From positions 2,601,001-2,665,000 of the forward strand of contig NZ_CP108088.1 in assembly GCF_036192275.1 (NCBI RefSeq): DNA of 64,000 nucleotides, given 5' to 3'. A program made the translations under genes and the position numbers. Source of the DNA: Streptomyces sp. NBC_00250. GTDB taxonomy: Bacteria; Actinomycetota; Actinomycetes; Streptomycetales; Streptomycetaceae. Positions 1 through 8,032 of the stretch are shown piece by piece (position 1 is the first letter of the stretch; each line of letters opens with the position of its first letter). The notes under the pieces are model-generated. The model was not told the origin of the DNA and searched no databases. It worked only from the letters and a program-made list of their open reading frames with translations.

Positions 1-488
1 CCGAAGCTGATCGAACCGAGGACGAAGCAGAGGACGCTCCAACCGGTGCCGGACGAGGCCGAGTTCCACGGGGAGGCGATGAGCGCGGTGCCGCCGAGAC
101 CGAGCAGTACGCCGCCGGCCTTGAAGCCGGAGACCCGCTTCTCCTGGCCGAGCAGCAGGGCGGCGCCCAGGGTCCAGATCGGCGCGCTGCCGTTGACCAC
201 GGCGGCGACGCTGCTCGATCCGGCGATCTCCCCCTCGGCGTAGAGGGTCCACGGGACGGCGTTGCCGAGCAGCGCGGCGACGGTCAGATGGCCCCAGGTG
301 GCGGCTTCCCTCGGGAGCCGGAGCCCCTTCGCGTAACCGAGGGCGAGGATGACGACGGCGCCGAGCGCGAGCCGGATCAGCACCATCTGCACGGGTGAGA
401 ATCCGTACCCGGCGATCTTGATCCACAGGAAGACGGAGCCCCAGACGAGACTCAGTGCGGCCAGCCGCGTGTAGGTGGCTTTGGACAT
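1..488 (-). CDS. EamA/DMT-family transporter, partial (C-terminus outside window)
   Basis: The gene starts with ATG at 488 and runs off the left edge, leaving 162 codons. The visible protein is a chain of hydrophobic helices separated by short loops. It has an N-terminal LSLVWGSVFLWIK segment and a central AVPWTLYAEGEIAGSSSVAAVVNGSAP region, both typical of the first EamA repeat of drug/metabolite exporters. It should be an inner-membrane exporter of about 10 helices; the substrate cannot be read from sequence. Upstream on the same strand is a LysR regulator ending in a hairpin, so the two are probably separate transcripts. The 5' leader contains a 40-bp purine-rich tract on the plus strand. 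Confidence 0.85.
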   Translation of the reverse strand, partial: MSKATYTRLAALSLVWGSVFLWIKIAGYGFSPVQMVLIRLALGAVVILALGYAKGLRLPREAATWGHLTVAALLGNAVPWTLYAEGEIAGSSSVAAVVNGSAPIWTLGAALLLGQEKRVSGFKAGGVLLGLGGTALIASPWNSASSGTGWSVLCFVLGSISF

Positions 489-641
489 GGGTGTTCCCGC
501 TCTCCGAAGCTCAAGGCTCGGCAAGGAGTTGGAAGAGGATGAAGAGGATGAGGAGGAAGAGGAGGACGAAGCAAGGGGACGCGCGGAGCTCTCCGCGGTA
601 CGGCACCGAGCCTCGCACCGGCCGTCGGACGGGTCCAGCAA

Positions 642-671
642 CGGCTGGTGGAAGGTACCGTCCACCAGCCG
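642..671 (-). terminator. hairpin terminator after the LysR gene
   Basis: An 11-bp perfect inverted repeat (642-652 with 661-671) flanks an 8-nt loop, 54 bp past the LysR stop codon. No T-tract follows, as is usual in Streptomyces. The rest of 489-724 holds the EamA leader and a GA-rich tract at about 531-571. Confidence 0.6.
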
Positions 672-724
672 TGGCGAATCGCGTCCCAGCGGGCCGGAGC
701 CGTGGAGGGGCAGGCTGCGCCCGC

Positions 725-1759
725 TCAGCCGACGACGGCCGCCCTGGCCGCCGTACGCAGCTCGTCGAGGACGGCGGCGATCTCCGGCGACGTCTGGCTG
801 CCCTCCCGCACGGCCGCGAAGACCGTACGTGAAGGGGCCCGCTCGCTGAACGCGCGGATCGTCACCTCCGGCCGCGGGACCGGCTTGGCGAGGCGCGGCA
901 CCAGCGCGACCCCGAGGCCGAGCCGGACCGCCGCGAGCGTGGCGTCCCAGTCGCCGATGGCGTGGGAGGCCCGCGGGGTGAACCCGGCCGCCGTACACGC
1001 GGCGACGCCGATGTCGTGGCAGAGGCCCGTCGTGGCGAAGATCCAGGTCTCGTCGGCGAGGTCGGCGAGCAGCAGCCGCTCGCTGTCGAGCAGCCGGTGC
1101 CCGGCCGGCAGGGCGATGTCGAAGGGGTCGTCGCAGAGCGCGACCCGGTGGAACCGCCCGTCGGTGCGTCCGTCGGAGGTCCTGGCGGTGCGTCCGTCGG
1201 TGCGTCCGTCGGTGCGTTCGTCGGGAGGCCCATCGGTGCGTCCGTCGGGGAGCCCGGCGGAAGGGCGTTCCTCACTCGGCGCACCGGGCGACGGCCGGGT
1301 CGTGTCCGCGGAGATCACGACGTCCGTCTCCCCGCGCCGTAGCAGGGAGAAGCTCTCCGGCGGGTCGACCTCGGCCAGCGAGGTCCGCAACAGCGGTCGG
1401 GTCTCCCGCAGTCGGGCCACGGCGGGCAGGATGAGCGCCGACAGGGTGGTGGAGAAGCCGGCGACCGCCACTTCCCCGCGCTCTCCGCTCCGGTGGGCGG
1501 CCAGTTCCGCGCGCATCTGTTCGACCTGGGTGAAGACGGCGTCGGCGTGCCTGAGCACGATCCGGGCGGCTCCCGTGAGCCGCAGCCGGCGCCCGGACGG
1601 TTCGGTGAGCGGGACGCCCAACTCACGCCCCAGGGCACTGATCTGCTGCGAGACGGCCTGTGGGGTGAGGTGGAGCGCTTGGGCGGCCGCGCTGACGGTG
1701 CCGCGCTCGCTGAGTTCCCGCAGCACCCGCAGCTTCCTCAGGTCCGGAAGGTCGGTCAC
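725..1759 (-). CDS. LysR-family transcriptional regulator with repeat-expanded linker
   Basis: The N-terminal winged HTH (LRKLRVLRELSERGTVSAAA... TPQAVSQQISALGRELG) is diagnostic of LysR regulators. A LysR substrate-binding domain follows. I chose the GTG at 1759 because an AAGGGG-like ribosome site precedes it; an in-frame GTG at 1780 would add seven residues. At 344 aa the protein is longer than the usual 300. The excess is an Arg/Thr/Asp/Gly-rich insert (RTDG units) in the effector domain, encoded by a 12-bp tandem repeat. The target may be the adjacent EamA exporter gene, but both lie on the same strand, so this is only inferred from proximity. Confidence 0.88.
   Translation of the reverse strand: MTDLPDLRKLRVLRELSERGTVSAAAQALHLTPQAVSQQISALGRELGVPLTEPSGRRLRLTGAARIVLRHADAVFTQVEQMRAELAAHRSGERGEVAVAGFSTTLSALILPAVARLRETRPLLRTSLAEVDPPESFSLLRRGETDVVISADTTRPSPGAPSEERPSAGLPDGRTDGPPDERTDGRTDGRTARTSDGRTDGRFHRVALCDDPFDIALPAGHRLLDSERLLLADLADETWIFATTGLCHDIGVAACTAAGFTPRASHAIGDWDATLAAVRLGLGVALVPRLAKPVPRPEVTIRAFSERAPSRTVFAAVREGSQTSPEIAAVLDELRTAARAAVVG
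1157..1265. repeat. 12-bp tandem repeat inside the LysR gene
   Basis: Degenerate tandem copies of a GTGCGTCCGTCG-type 12-mer, in phase with the reading frame, encode the RTDG-type insert of the regulator. Because the unit is a multiple of three, copy-number change keeps the frame open. Confidence 0.75.
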
Positions 1760-1885
1760 GCCCGCACCCCTTCCCGCCACCGCCGTCCGGTCATCGTACG
1801 CAGCCGGCGTCCACGTCGACGACCTCCTTGGCGGCCCCGACCTGTTCGCCGTGGCCCGCGCTCTCGGCCCGGACGGCGTACGGGC

Positions 1886-1917
1886 GCCGCCTCACCGCCG
1901 TGGCGGGGTGAGGCGGC
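1886..1917 (-). terminator. hairpin terminator after the 463-aa secreted protein gene
   Basis: Perfect 11-bp stem (1886-1896 with 1907-1917) and a 10-nt loop. It lies 22 bp beyond the stop of the upstream minus-strand gene, separating it from the LysR gene. Confidence 0.65.
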
Positions 1918-1938
1918 GGTCCGGCACCGGAAGAGGGG

Positions 1939-3330
1939 TCAGTCCAGCGGCATGCTCCGTTCCGAGGAGCGCGCACCCGGAGCCGTCGGCGCCGGGATCT
2001 TGAGGAGGCCCTTGTCGCTGGAGCTCGCGGGCGCGTCCGCGCCGACCGGGGTGGTGGTCATGGGCCGGGCGGCGGCGCAACGCTGCTTCTCCGCCTCGGA
2101 CATGGGACCGGTGCGCTGAAGCAGCCGGTCGGGCACGGCCCGCGAGGGTCCGTCGATGACGGCGTGCAGCCGGTAGTCGTCCTTCTTGCTGACGAACCAG
2201 CCCTCGACCCGCTCCCGGCTGGGCTGCATCTCGACCCAGCTCACCTCGCCGGGCTGGATCTTCTCCACGATCGTCCGCTGGTCGCTGCTGAACCACTGCC
2301 AGGGCCGCTGCCAGCCCTTCTCGTAGGCGAGGGCGAACTGGGCGGCCATGGGCCGTTCCTTGATGCGCTTCTCGTCCTCGTCCCGTACGCCTGAAGTGGG
2401 CAGCCTGGCCACCTCGTTGAGGGCCAGGTTCGCGTCGGCGTACGTCTGGGAGATGCTGTCGTGCCCCCGCTCGGCGTAGGAGAGGAGCCGGGAGTGCTCC
2501 AGCGGGTTGCGGGTGCAGTTGACGAAGGCCTCGCCGACGACCCTCGCCCGGTCGTAGTAGCGGAAGGACATGCGGGTGTCCGGCTGGAACGTGCAGGCGT
2601 TCTCGCCGTTGCAGGCTGCGGCCGCGTTGTGGAGGGTGCTCTCGCGGTCGTTGCCCTTGTACGCCTCCGAGGTGCCGAGCGCGGTCTTGTTCACGGTCTT
2701 GTCGAGGTCCCGCGGCACCTCGACCGCGCGGATGCGGGCGATCATCGGTGAACAGGTCACATGGGTACGGGAGTCGGTGACCCGGGAGGTGAAGGTGAGC
2801 AGCGGCTCGTTCTCGCTCGCGGTGAAGACATAGCTGCGGGCGGTCCAACGGCCGGGACCGGGCTTGCCCTTCGTACGGTCGGGGTCTCCAGCGGTGGTGG
2901 CCTCCTGGACCGCACCGCCGGAGCCGACGACGGCGTACGGCTGCCCGGCGACGACCTGCTCGCCGGTGCACTCCTTGGAGACGGCGGGGCTGTCCTCGTA
3001 GCTCACCGTGACCTTGGCGCCGGCGCGGACGCCGCGCAGCCGCTGCTGGAGGGTGTTGCCGTCCTTCTGCAGGGCGACGCCGTGGGAGGCGTCGGTGCGG
3101 CCCGAAGCGGTGGGCGAGTAGCGCTGGTTGGAGCCGGTCCAGAAGTCGATGCCGACGGTGGTGGGTCCGTCGCCCTTCATGACCGGGTCGGCGAAGTCGC
3201 CGTTGAGGACGGGCACGGACTGCGCGGCGGCGGCCGCGGCTGCGGCGACGGCGGAGTGGGGGGCGAGGGGGAGGGGGATCAGGATCCCGGCGGCGCCGAG
3301 GACGGCGAGCGCGGAGAGGGAGCGATGCAT
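1939..3330 (-). CDS. secreted protein of unknown function (463 aa)
   Basis: ATG at 3330 opens a Sec signal peptide (basic MHR, hydrophobic core, Ala-rich cleavage zone near residues 28-37). Next comes a β-rich stretch beginning VPVLNGDFADP, reminiscent of galactose-binding jelly-roll modules with an N-terminal NGDFE-like motif. The middle contains ACTFQPDTRMSFRYYDRARV followed by VGEAFVNCT, a pattern also present in the next gene upstream. The C-terminal half is polar and ends near SMPLD. No catalytic motif was recognised. It is the last gene of three adjacent exported proteins on this strand, which are probably co-expressed. Extracellular location is well supported; function is unknown. Confidence 0.8.
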   Translation of the reverse strand: MHRSLSALAVLGAAGILIPLPLAPHSAVAAAAAAAAQSVPVLNGDFADPVMKGDGPTTVGIDFWTGSNQRYSPTASGRTDASHGVALQKDGNTLQQRLRGVRAGAKVTVSYEDSPAVSKECTGEQVVAGQPYAVVGSGGAVQEATTAGDPDRTKGKPGPGRWTARSYVFTASENEPLLTFTSRVTDSRTHVTCSPMIARIRAVEVPRDLDKTVNKTALGTSEAYKGNDRESTLHNAAAACNGENACTFQPDTRMSFRYYDRARVVGEAFVNCTRNPLEHSRLLSYAERGHDSISQTYADANLALNEVARLPTSGVRDEDEKRIKERPMAAQFALAYEKGWQRPWQWFSSDQRTIVEKIQPGEVSWVEMQPSRERVEGWFVSKKDDYRLHAVIDGPSRAVPDRLLQRTGPMSEAEKQRCAAARPMTTTPVGADAPASSSDKGLLKIPAPTAPGARSSERSMPLD

Positions 3331-3348
3331 GAGGGGACTCCTCCGGGA

Positions 3349-4326
3349 TCAGAAACCGTTGGCGGGCAGGACGACTTCGCGCTTCGGGTCGGCACCCGGC
3401 GGCACCGCCCGAGCGGCCGGCACCTCCCGTACGGCGGCGCCGCTCCGAAGCCCGCCGGGGGTGCTGTTGTCGGCGTCGGACGCGGTGTCACCGGCGGGAC
3501 GCTTGCGGCCGCAGAGCCGGTCGGGGACGGCGTACGTCTGAGCGACGAAGCTGCTGGTGTTGACCATGGAGGGGCTGTCCACGCTCACGTTGAGGATCTT
3601 CTTGCCCGTGTCCGTGACGAGATCGCCCACCACCCGCCGCATGGCGGCGCTCGCGCCGAAGACGAGCATGTCGTACGGCTTGACCGTGGTCTTGTAGACC
3701 GTCGCCTCGGTGTTCTCGGTCGTCCACGACTTGGAGTACGTGGCCTTGAAGGCGGCCTCGAAGGCGAGCTTGGCGCTCAGCGAACCGGCCACCTTCGCGC
3801 CGCCCGCGACGGTGGTCTTGGTGCCGTTCGTCGAGGTCGGGCCGTCCTTCAGGTTGGGTGTCTTGTTCTCGCTGGTGATGTCGTTGCTGAGGTTGGTGGT
3901 GACCTCGCCGGAGGCGGTGATCGTGCCCTCGGCCGTGATCTTCCCGGAGATCTCGCCGCCGATGTTGTCGGTGCTGCTGGTCCTCAGGGTGACCGTCCGG
4001 TCGACGCCCATGTCACTGGTCGTGCAGTTGACGACGGCGTTGCCGAGGGACTTGACGGCGGTGGCGTACTCGCGGTCCCGCGCCGGGTCGATGGCGAACG
4101 TGCAGGCCGTGCGCTTGGTCCCGCAGTACTCCAGGACGTCGGCGATCCGCGCGGGCCGCCCGTCGGCGGTGACTGCGCGGGCGACGGGGGTCTCGCCCGG
4201 CCCCTCCTCGGCGGCGACGGCGGCGGGCGGGGTGAGCAGGACCAGGGGCGCGGTGAGCCCGAGGGCGAGAGTGAGGGTGAGGGAGCGGGCCAGGGGCGGG
4301 ACGGCGTGGGGACGACGTTCAGGCAT
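3349..4326 (-). CDS. secreted protein, possible aerolysin/ETX-MTX2-like fold (325 aa)
   Basis: The ATG at 4326 starts a signal peptide ending near AVAAEEG. The N-terminal part contains a Cys pair (EYCGTKRTACTF) and the block GNAVVNCT, matching the ACTF...VNCT module of the neighbouring 463-aa protein. Next comes an alternating polar Ser/Thr-rich stretch (GEISGKITAEGTITASGEV, then SLSAKLAFEAAFKATYSKSW). The following segment, TTENTEATVYKTTVKPYDM, resembles the amphipathic strands of aerolysin-type β-pore-forming proteins. The pore-former idea is inference from the pattern only. The gap to the 463-aa gene is 18 bp, so they are probably one transcript. Confidence 0.78.
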   Translation of the reverse strand: MPERRPHAVPPLARSLTLTLALGLTAPLVLLTPPAAVAAEEGPGETPVARAVTADGRPARIADVLEYCGTKRTACTFAIDPARDREYATAVKSLGNAVVNCTTSDMGVDRTVTLRTSSTDNIGGEISGKITAEGTITASGEVTTNLSNDITSENKTPNLKDGPTSTNGTKTTVAGGAKVAGSLSAKLAFEAAFKATYSKSWTTENTEATVYKTTVKPYDMLVFGASAAMRRVVGDLVTDTGKKILNVSVDSPSMVNTSSFVAQTYAVPDRLCGRKRPAGDTASDADNSTPGGLRSGAAVREVPAARAVPPGADPKREVVLPANGF

Positions 4327-4339
4327 GACGAAGGAGCCC

Positions 4340-4402
4340 TTCGGGACGGAAGGAGTACAGGGGGGAGGAAGGGAGAGGGAGAGAAGGGAGGGGGAAGGGA
4401 AG
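4340..4402. repeat. polypurine tract between secreted-protein genes
   Basis: The interval between two exported-protein genes is almost pure G/A on the plus strand (runs such as GGGGGGAGGAAGGGAGAGGG). Transcripts from the minus strand would carry a long C/U tract upstream of the 325-aa gene. Confidence 0.7.
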
Positions 4403-4406
4403 TGGG

Positions 4407-4889
4407 TCAGGAACCGAGCAGCGAGCAGAGCTGGGAGGCCGGGAAGGGGGACTGTCCCGGGTCGCTCGACCCCTGCGGCAGGGAGGCGGGGAAGGCCGCG
4501 CAGGTGGAGTCGACCGCCTGAGCGGCGTTCTCGGCGGGCTCCGGCTTGTACGTGGAGATGGTCGTGCCCATCTCCTTGAGGCCGTCCTCCTCGCGGCCGC
4601 CCGTATCGGCCAGCTTCTCCATGCAGGAGCTGGAGCCGGGCGGGCACTCCTCCAGCTTCTTGCCGGCCGCCTTGATGTCCTTGTCGGCCTGGCCGGCCGC
4701 CTCCTGGGTCTTCTTCTGCTGCTCGTCGATCTCCTTGGCCTCCTTGGCGTTGGCCTCCTTGTCCAGGCAGGCCTGGTCCTCGGGCTTGCACTCCTCGGCG
4801 TACGCGGTGGGGGCAAGGGGCAGGGCGAGAGCGGCGGCGAGGACGGCTGCGGTCAGCACACGGCGTGCCGACGTCTTCCATTCGGACAT
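4407..4889 (-). CDS. small secreted Cys-containing protein (160 aa)
   Basis: ATG at 4889 opens a clear signal peptide (WKTSARR, hydrophobic Ala/Leu core, cleavage about AYA-EE near residue 31). The mature part is charged and probably helical (KEANAKEAKEIDEQQKKTQEAAGQADKDIKAAGKK written in two stretches of acidic/basic heptads). It has six cysteines in ECK, QACL, ECPP, SSCM, STCA and QLCS contexts, which suggests disulfides outside the cell. No known domain was recognised. It is the first gene of the three-gene exported cluster on this strand, 80 bp before the next one. Confidence 0.75.
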   Translation of the reverse strand: MSEWKTSARRVLTAAVLAAALALPLAPTAYAEECKPEDQACLDKEANAKEAKEIDEQQKKTQEAAGQADKDIKAAGKKLEECPPGSSSCMEKLADTGGREEDGLKEMGTTISTYKPEPAENAAQAVDSTCAAFPASLPQGSSDPGQSPFPASQLCSLLGS

Positions 4890-5552
4890 GAGAACTCCCT
4901 TGGGACAGGGGTGACTTGGTGAGCTCGGAAGGGGACGCCAGGGGCGGACAGGGGACTGTCCTCAAGATCACCGAGCGCATCCAGACGCTAGCCGTCGAGG
5001 CCTCGGCACTCCGGCAGGACACACGGCGCGGCGTGCACCCCAAGAGCCGCTCACCACTTCGGCGGAGCGCACACGGGGCTGCCCCGAGGGCCCGGATCCG
5101 GGGCACCGGCGGGCCCGTCCCCCGGCCCGCCGGTCCACCCGTTCGTAGGGACTCGGGGGTGCGGACGAGAGAGCGGGCAGGCGTGTCCGGCGGGGCCTCT
5201 CACTCACCCGGCCGCCGCCGTTCGGCCGTCCGTCCCCAACACCGCCCGCGTCTCGCCCCGGGTCCACGGCAGGGGTGAATGCGCCCCCATCTCACCACCC
5301 CGAACGGACGTCCGACAAACGGGTGTTTCAGCGGCTCCAGCGCGCCTCGGTGATCGTTTTCGGTCAGTCTGCTGTTGTGCCCGGCGGCCCGTCCCGGCCG
5401 CCGCACCCGGCCGTGGGCGCCCCATGCCCAAGGGCCCGGCACGACGTGTTCGCATGACCCGCGACCGGCCCGTGCACGCCTCCGCGCTCCCCGCGGACGC
5501 CACCGGCCGGACGCCGCGCTCCCGTATGTCCCCGTCGAAGGAGAGCAGAGCC
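4890..5552. other. 663-bp divergent intergenic region
   Basis: This separates the minus-strand secreted cluster from the plus-strand RCC1 operon. No convincing gene was found: the open frames here lack a ribosome site or a sensible protein. It holds a GGACAG-GGGA-CTGTCC hairpin at 4946-4961. It also has a terminator-like 11-bp perfect stem at 5105-5134 (arms 5105-5115 and 5124-5134), which is unexpected between divergent genes. Confidence 0.6.
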
Positions 5553-6779
5553 ATGTCCCGTTCACGACGCAGTCCCTCGCGCACGACACCACGCTCCCGG
5601 CGGTTCGCCGCCGCCGCCCTCACCGCGGCAGCCCTCACCGCCGTACCGGCCCTCGCCCCCGCGGCGAACGCCAACGAGGGCAACCCGACCGTGCTGAGCT
5701 GGGGCGCGGGCCGCACCGGCCAGCTCGGCAACGGCACCCTCGCCGACAGCCTCAGCCCGTCCTCGGTCACCAGCCTCTTCCGCGGCGACGTCGACCAGAT
5801 GTCGGCCGGCGGCACCTCGTCCGCCGACTCGTTCGCCCTCGCCCGTACCGACAAGACGGTCAAGTCCTGGGGCCACAACTCCTCCGGCCAGCTCGGCAAC
5901 GGAGGCAACACCAACCAGGCCGTTCCCACCACCGTGCCCCGCCTGAACAACATCAAGGACGTCGCCGCGGGCGGGAAGCACGGCCTCGCCCTCGACACGA
6001 GCGGCCAGGTCTACTCCTGGGGGGACAACGCGTACGGCCAGCTCGGCAACAACCGCACCGGCGACAGCCGTACGGTCCCCGACCGCGTCCAGGGCATGCC
6101 CAAGGTCAAGCAGATCTCGGCCGGCTGCGACTTCAGCCTCGCGCTCCTGGAGAACGGCAAGGTGTACGCCTGGGGCCGCGGCATCCACGGCCAGCTCGGC
6201 AACGGCACCCGTGCCACCAGCTCCGTACCCCGGCAGGTCCTCGGCCTGGAGAACATCGTGGAGATCGACGCCGGCTGCCACCACGCCCTCGCACTGACCG
6301 CCGACGACACGGTCAAGTCCTGGGGCTACAACCTCTACGGCCAGCTCGGCAACTCCTCCACCAAGTCCGCCACCCTCCCCGTCGACGTGGACTGGATCGA
6401 AGGCGTCTCCGACATCGAGGCGGGCGCCTTCCACAACTACGTCAAGACGAGCGACAGCCACGTCTGGGGCTGGGGCAACAACCAGTACGGCCAGCTCCTG
6501 GAGTCCGACGAGGCCTTCGACTCCAACGTCTCCCGCACCAACCGCACCGCCCCCGTCGAGATCCCGCGCCTCGAAGGCGTCCAGCACCTCGCGGCGGGAG
6601 CCCGGCACGGCGTCGCCGTCACGGCGGACGAGGTCTTCACCTGGGGCCACAACGGCGAGGGCCAGCTCGGCAACGGCACGACGGTCGCCCGCTACGAGTC
6701 GGTGAAGATCCTCAACGAGGGCTCGGCGATCAAGGCGGTGGCCGTCTCCCTGGGCGGCAACACGACGTACGCGTACTGA
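5553..6779 (+). CDS. secreted RCC1-repeat β-propeller protein 1 (408 aa)
   Basis: The ATG at 5553 follows AAGGAG and gives an Arg-rich n-region (RSRRF, vaguely Tat-like), a hydrophobic core and cleavage near ANA-NEG. The mature protein has seven RCC1 blades, each marked by a (S/A/T/G)WG..... GQLGNG-type motif, and ends in TYAY. Seven repeats fit one closed seven-bladed propeller. In eukaryotes RCC1 folds bind chromatin and Ran; secreted bacterial versions are usually of unknown role and presumably act in binding. It is the first of three tandem paralogues, 14 bp before the next. An in-frame ATG at 5424 would add a non-signal-like extension and was not used. Confidence 0.9.
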   Translation: MSRSRRSPSRTTPRSRRFAAAALTAAALTAVPALAPAANANEGNPTVLSWGAGRTGQLGNGTLADSLSPSSVTSLFRGDVDQMSAGGTSSADSFALARTDKTVKSWGHNSSGQLGNGGNTNQAVPTTVPRLNNIKDVAAGGKHGLALDTSGQVYSWGDNAYGQLGNNRTGDSRTVPDRVQGMPKVKQISAGCDFSLALLENGKVYAWGRGIHGQLGNGTRATSSVPRQVLGLENIVEIDAGCHHALALTADDTVKSWGYNLYGQLGNSSTKSATLPVDVDWIEGVSDIEAGAFHNYVKTSDSHVWGWGNNQYGQLLESDEAFDSNVSRTNRTAPVEIPRLEGVQHLAAGARHGVAVTADEVFTWGHNGEGQLGNGTTVARYESVKILNEGSAIKAVAVSLGGNTTYAY

Positions 6780-6793
6780 GGCCGGTGAACGGC

Positions 6794-7981
6794 ATGTCGT
6801 ACCCGTCGTACGTACGGGCCGTGGTCGCCGCCGCCCTCGCCCTGGCCTCCCTGGCCGCCTCTCCGGCACTCGCGCACGCCGAACCGCGTGACCCGTGGGT
6901 ACGGTCCTGGGGCCTGAACATCGGCAGCCAGCTCGGCAACGGCACCACGCTCGACCAGACCACCCCGGGCTCGGTCGTCGGAGTCGCCCGCGGCGACGTC
7001 CGCGAGCTCTCCGCCGGAGGCTTCAACAGCAACCTCTCCTTCGCCCTCGCCCTCCTCGACGACGGCACGGTCCTGTCCTGGGGCGGCAACACCTCGGGCC
7101 AGCTCGGCGACGGCACCACCACCCAGCGGGGCTTCCCCGCGACGGTCGCCGGACTCTCGGGTGTGTCCTCGATCGCCGCCGCCGGCGGCCCCTTCGCCCT
7201 CGCGGTGCGCGGCGGCCGCGTCCTGGCCTGGGGCACCAACGCCTACGGACAACTCGGGAACGGCCTCACCACCCCCGACACGGCCGGCCTCGCGACCCGT
7301 CCCGTAGCCGTCCAGAGCCTGAACAAGGTCAAGGACGTCTCGGGCGGCTGCGAGCACTCCGTCGCCCTCCGGGAGGACGGCACCGTCTGGACCTGGGGAA
7401 GGGGCCACCTCGGACAGCTCGGCAACGGCGCCTATTCCGATCGGAACACGCCCCAGAAGGTGCCCGGCCTCGACGACGTGGTGGCCATCAGCGCCGGCTG
7501 CGCCCACTCCCTCGCCCTCACGGCCGAGGGGACCGTCAAAGCCTGGGGCCGCAACAACAAGGGCCAGCTCGGCAACGACAGCGCCGAGGACAGTCCGGCG
7601 CCCGTCGACGTACGGCACCTCGACGGCGCCACCAAGATCATCACGGGCGCCTACCAGAGCTACGCCGTCCTGGACGACGGCACCGTACGCGCCTGGGGCT
7701 GGAACGGACTCGGCCAGCTCGGCGACGGCACCACCGTCGACCGGGCGACTCCCGTCCCCCTCCCCGGCCTGAGCGACGTCCAGGAGATGGCCGGCGGCTG
7801 GCAGCACACCCTCGCCGCCCTCTCCGACCAGTCCGTCCTCGCCTGGGGCAACAACAGCAACGGTCAGCTCGGCAACGGCACCACCGACTCGTCCCCCACC
7901 CCGGTCACGGCCCTGCCGGCCGGCAGCGGCGTCACCCGCGTCGCCGCCTCCGTCGCGAACAAATCCAGCTACGCCTACTGA
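6794..7981 (+). CDS. secreted RCC1-repeat β-propeller protein 2 (395 aa)
   Basis: A signal peptide (MSYPSYVRAVVAAALALASLAASPALAHA, cleaved about AHA-EPR; listed here only as landmark residues 1-29) precedes seven RCC1 blades with WG-x5-GQLG(N/D)G motifs and a terminal SYAY. The start could also be GTG at 6785, three codons earlier, closer to a GAGG sequence; both give the same signal peptide. The 14-bp gap from the first paralogue implies co-transcription and probably coupled translation. Function unknown; an extracellular binding role is inferred from the fold. Confidence 0.88.
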   Translation: MSYPSYVRAVVAAALALASLAASPALAHAEPRDPWVRSWGLNIGSQLGNGTTLDQTTPGSVVGVARGDVRELSAGGFNSNLSFALALLDDGTVLSWGGNTSGQLGDGTTTQRGFPATVAGLSGVSSIAAAGGPFALAVRGGRVLAWGTNAYGQLGNGLTTPDTAGLATRPVAVQSLNKVKDVSGGCEHSVALREDGTVWTWGRGHLGQLGNGAYSDRNTPQKVPGLDDVVAISAGCAHSLALTAEGTVKAWGRNNKGQLGNDSAEDSPAPVDVRHLDGATKIITGAYQSYAVLDDGTVRAWGWNGLGQLGDGTTVDRATPVPLPGLSDVQEMAGGWQHTLAALSDQSVLAWGNNSNGQLGNGTTDSSPTPVTALPAGSGVTRVAASVANKSSYAY

Positions 7982-8032
7982 CCCCCCTGACTCCTCGACC
8001 CCCACGACCCTCATGAAGCGAAAGGCACGCAG

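Noticed and set aside
2761..4521. 586-codon plus-strand frame
   Set aside because: Antisense to the secreted-protein cluster; no start site or domain, and the minus strand has signal peptides.
4968..5267. 99-codon minus-strand frame in the divergent region
   Set aside because: Arg/Pro/Gly-rich sequence, no ribosome site, and it spans a terminator-like hairpin.
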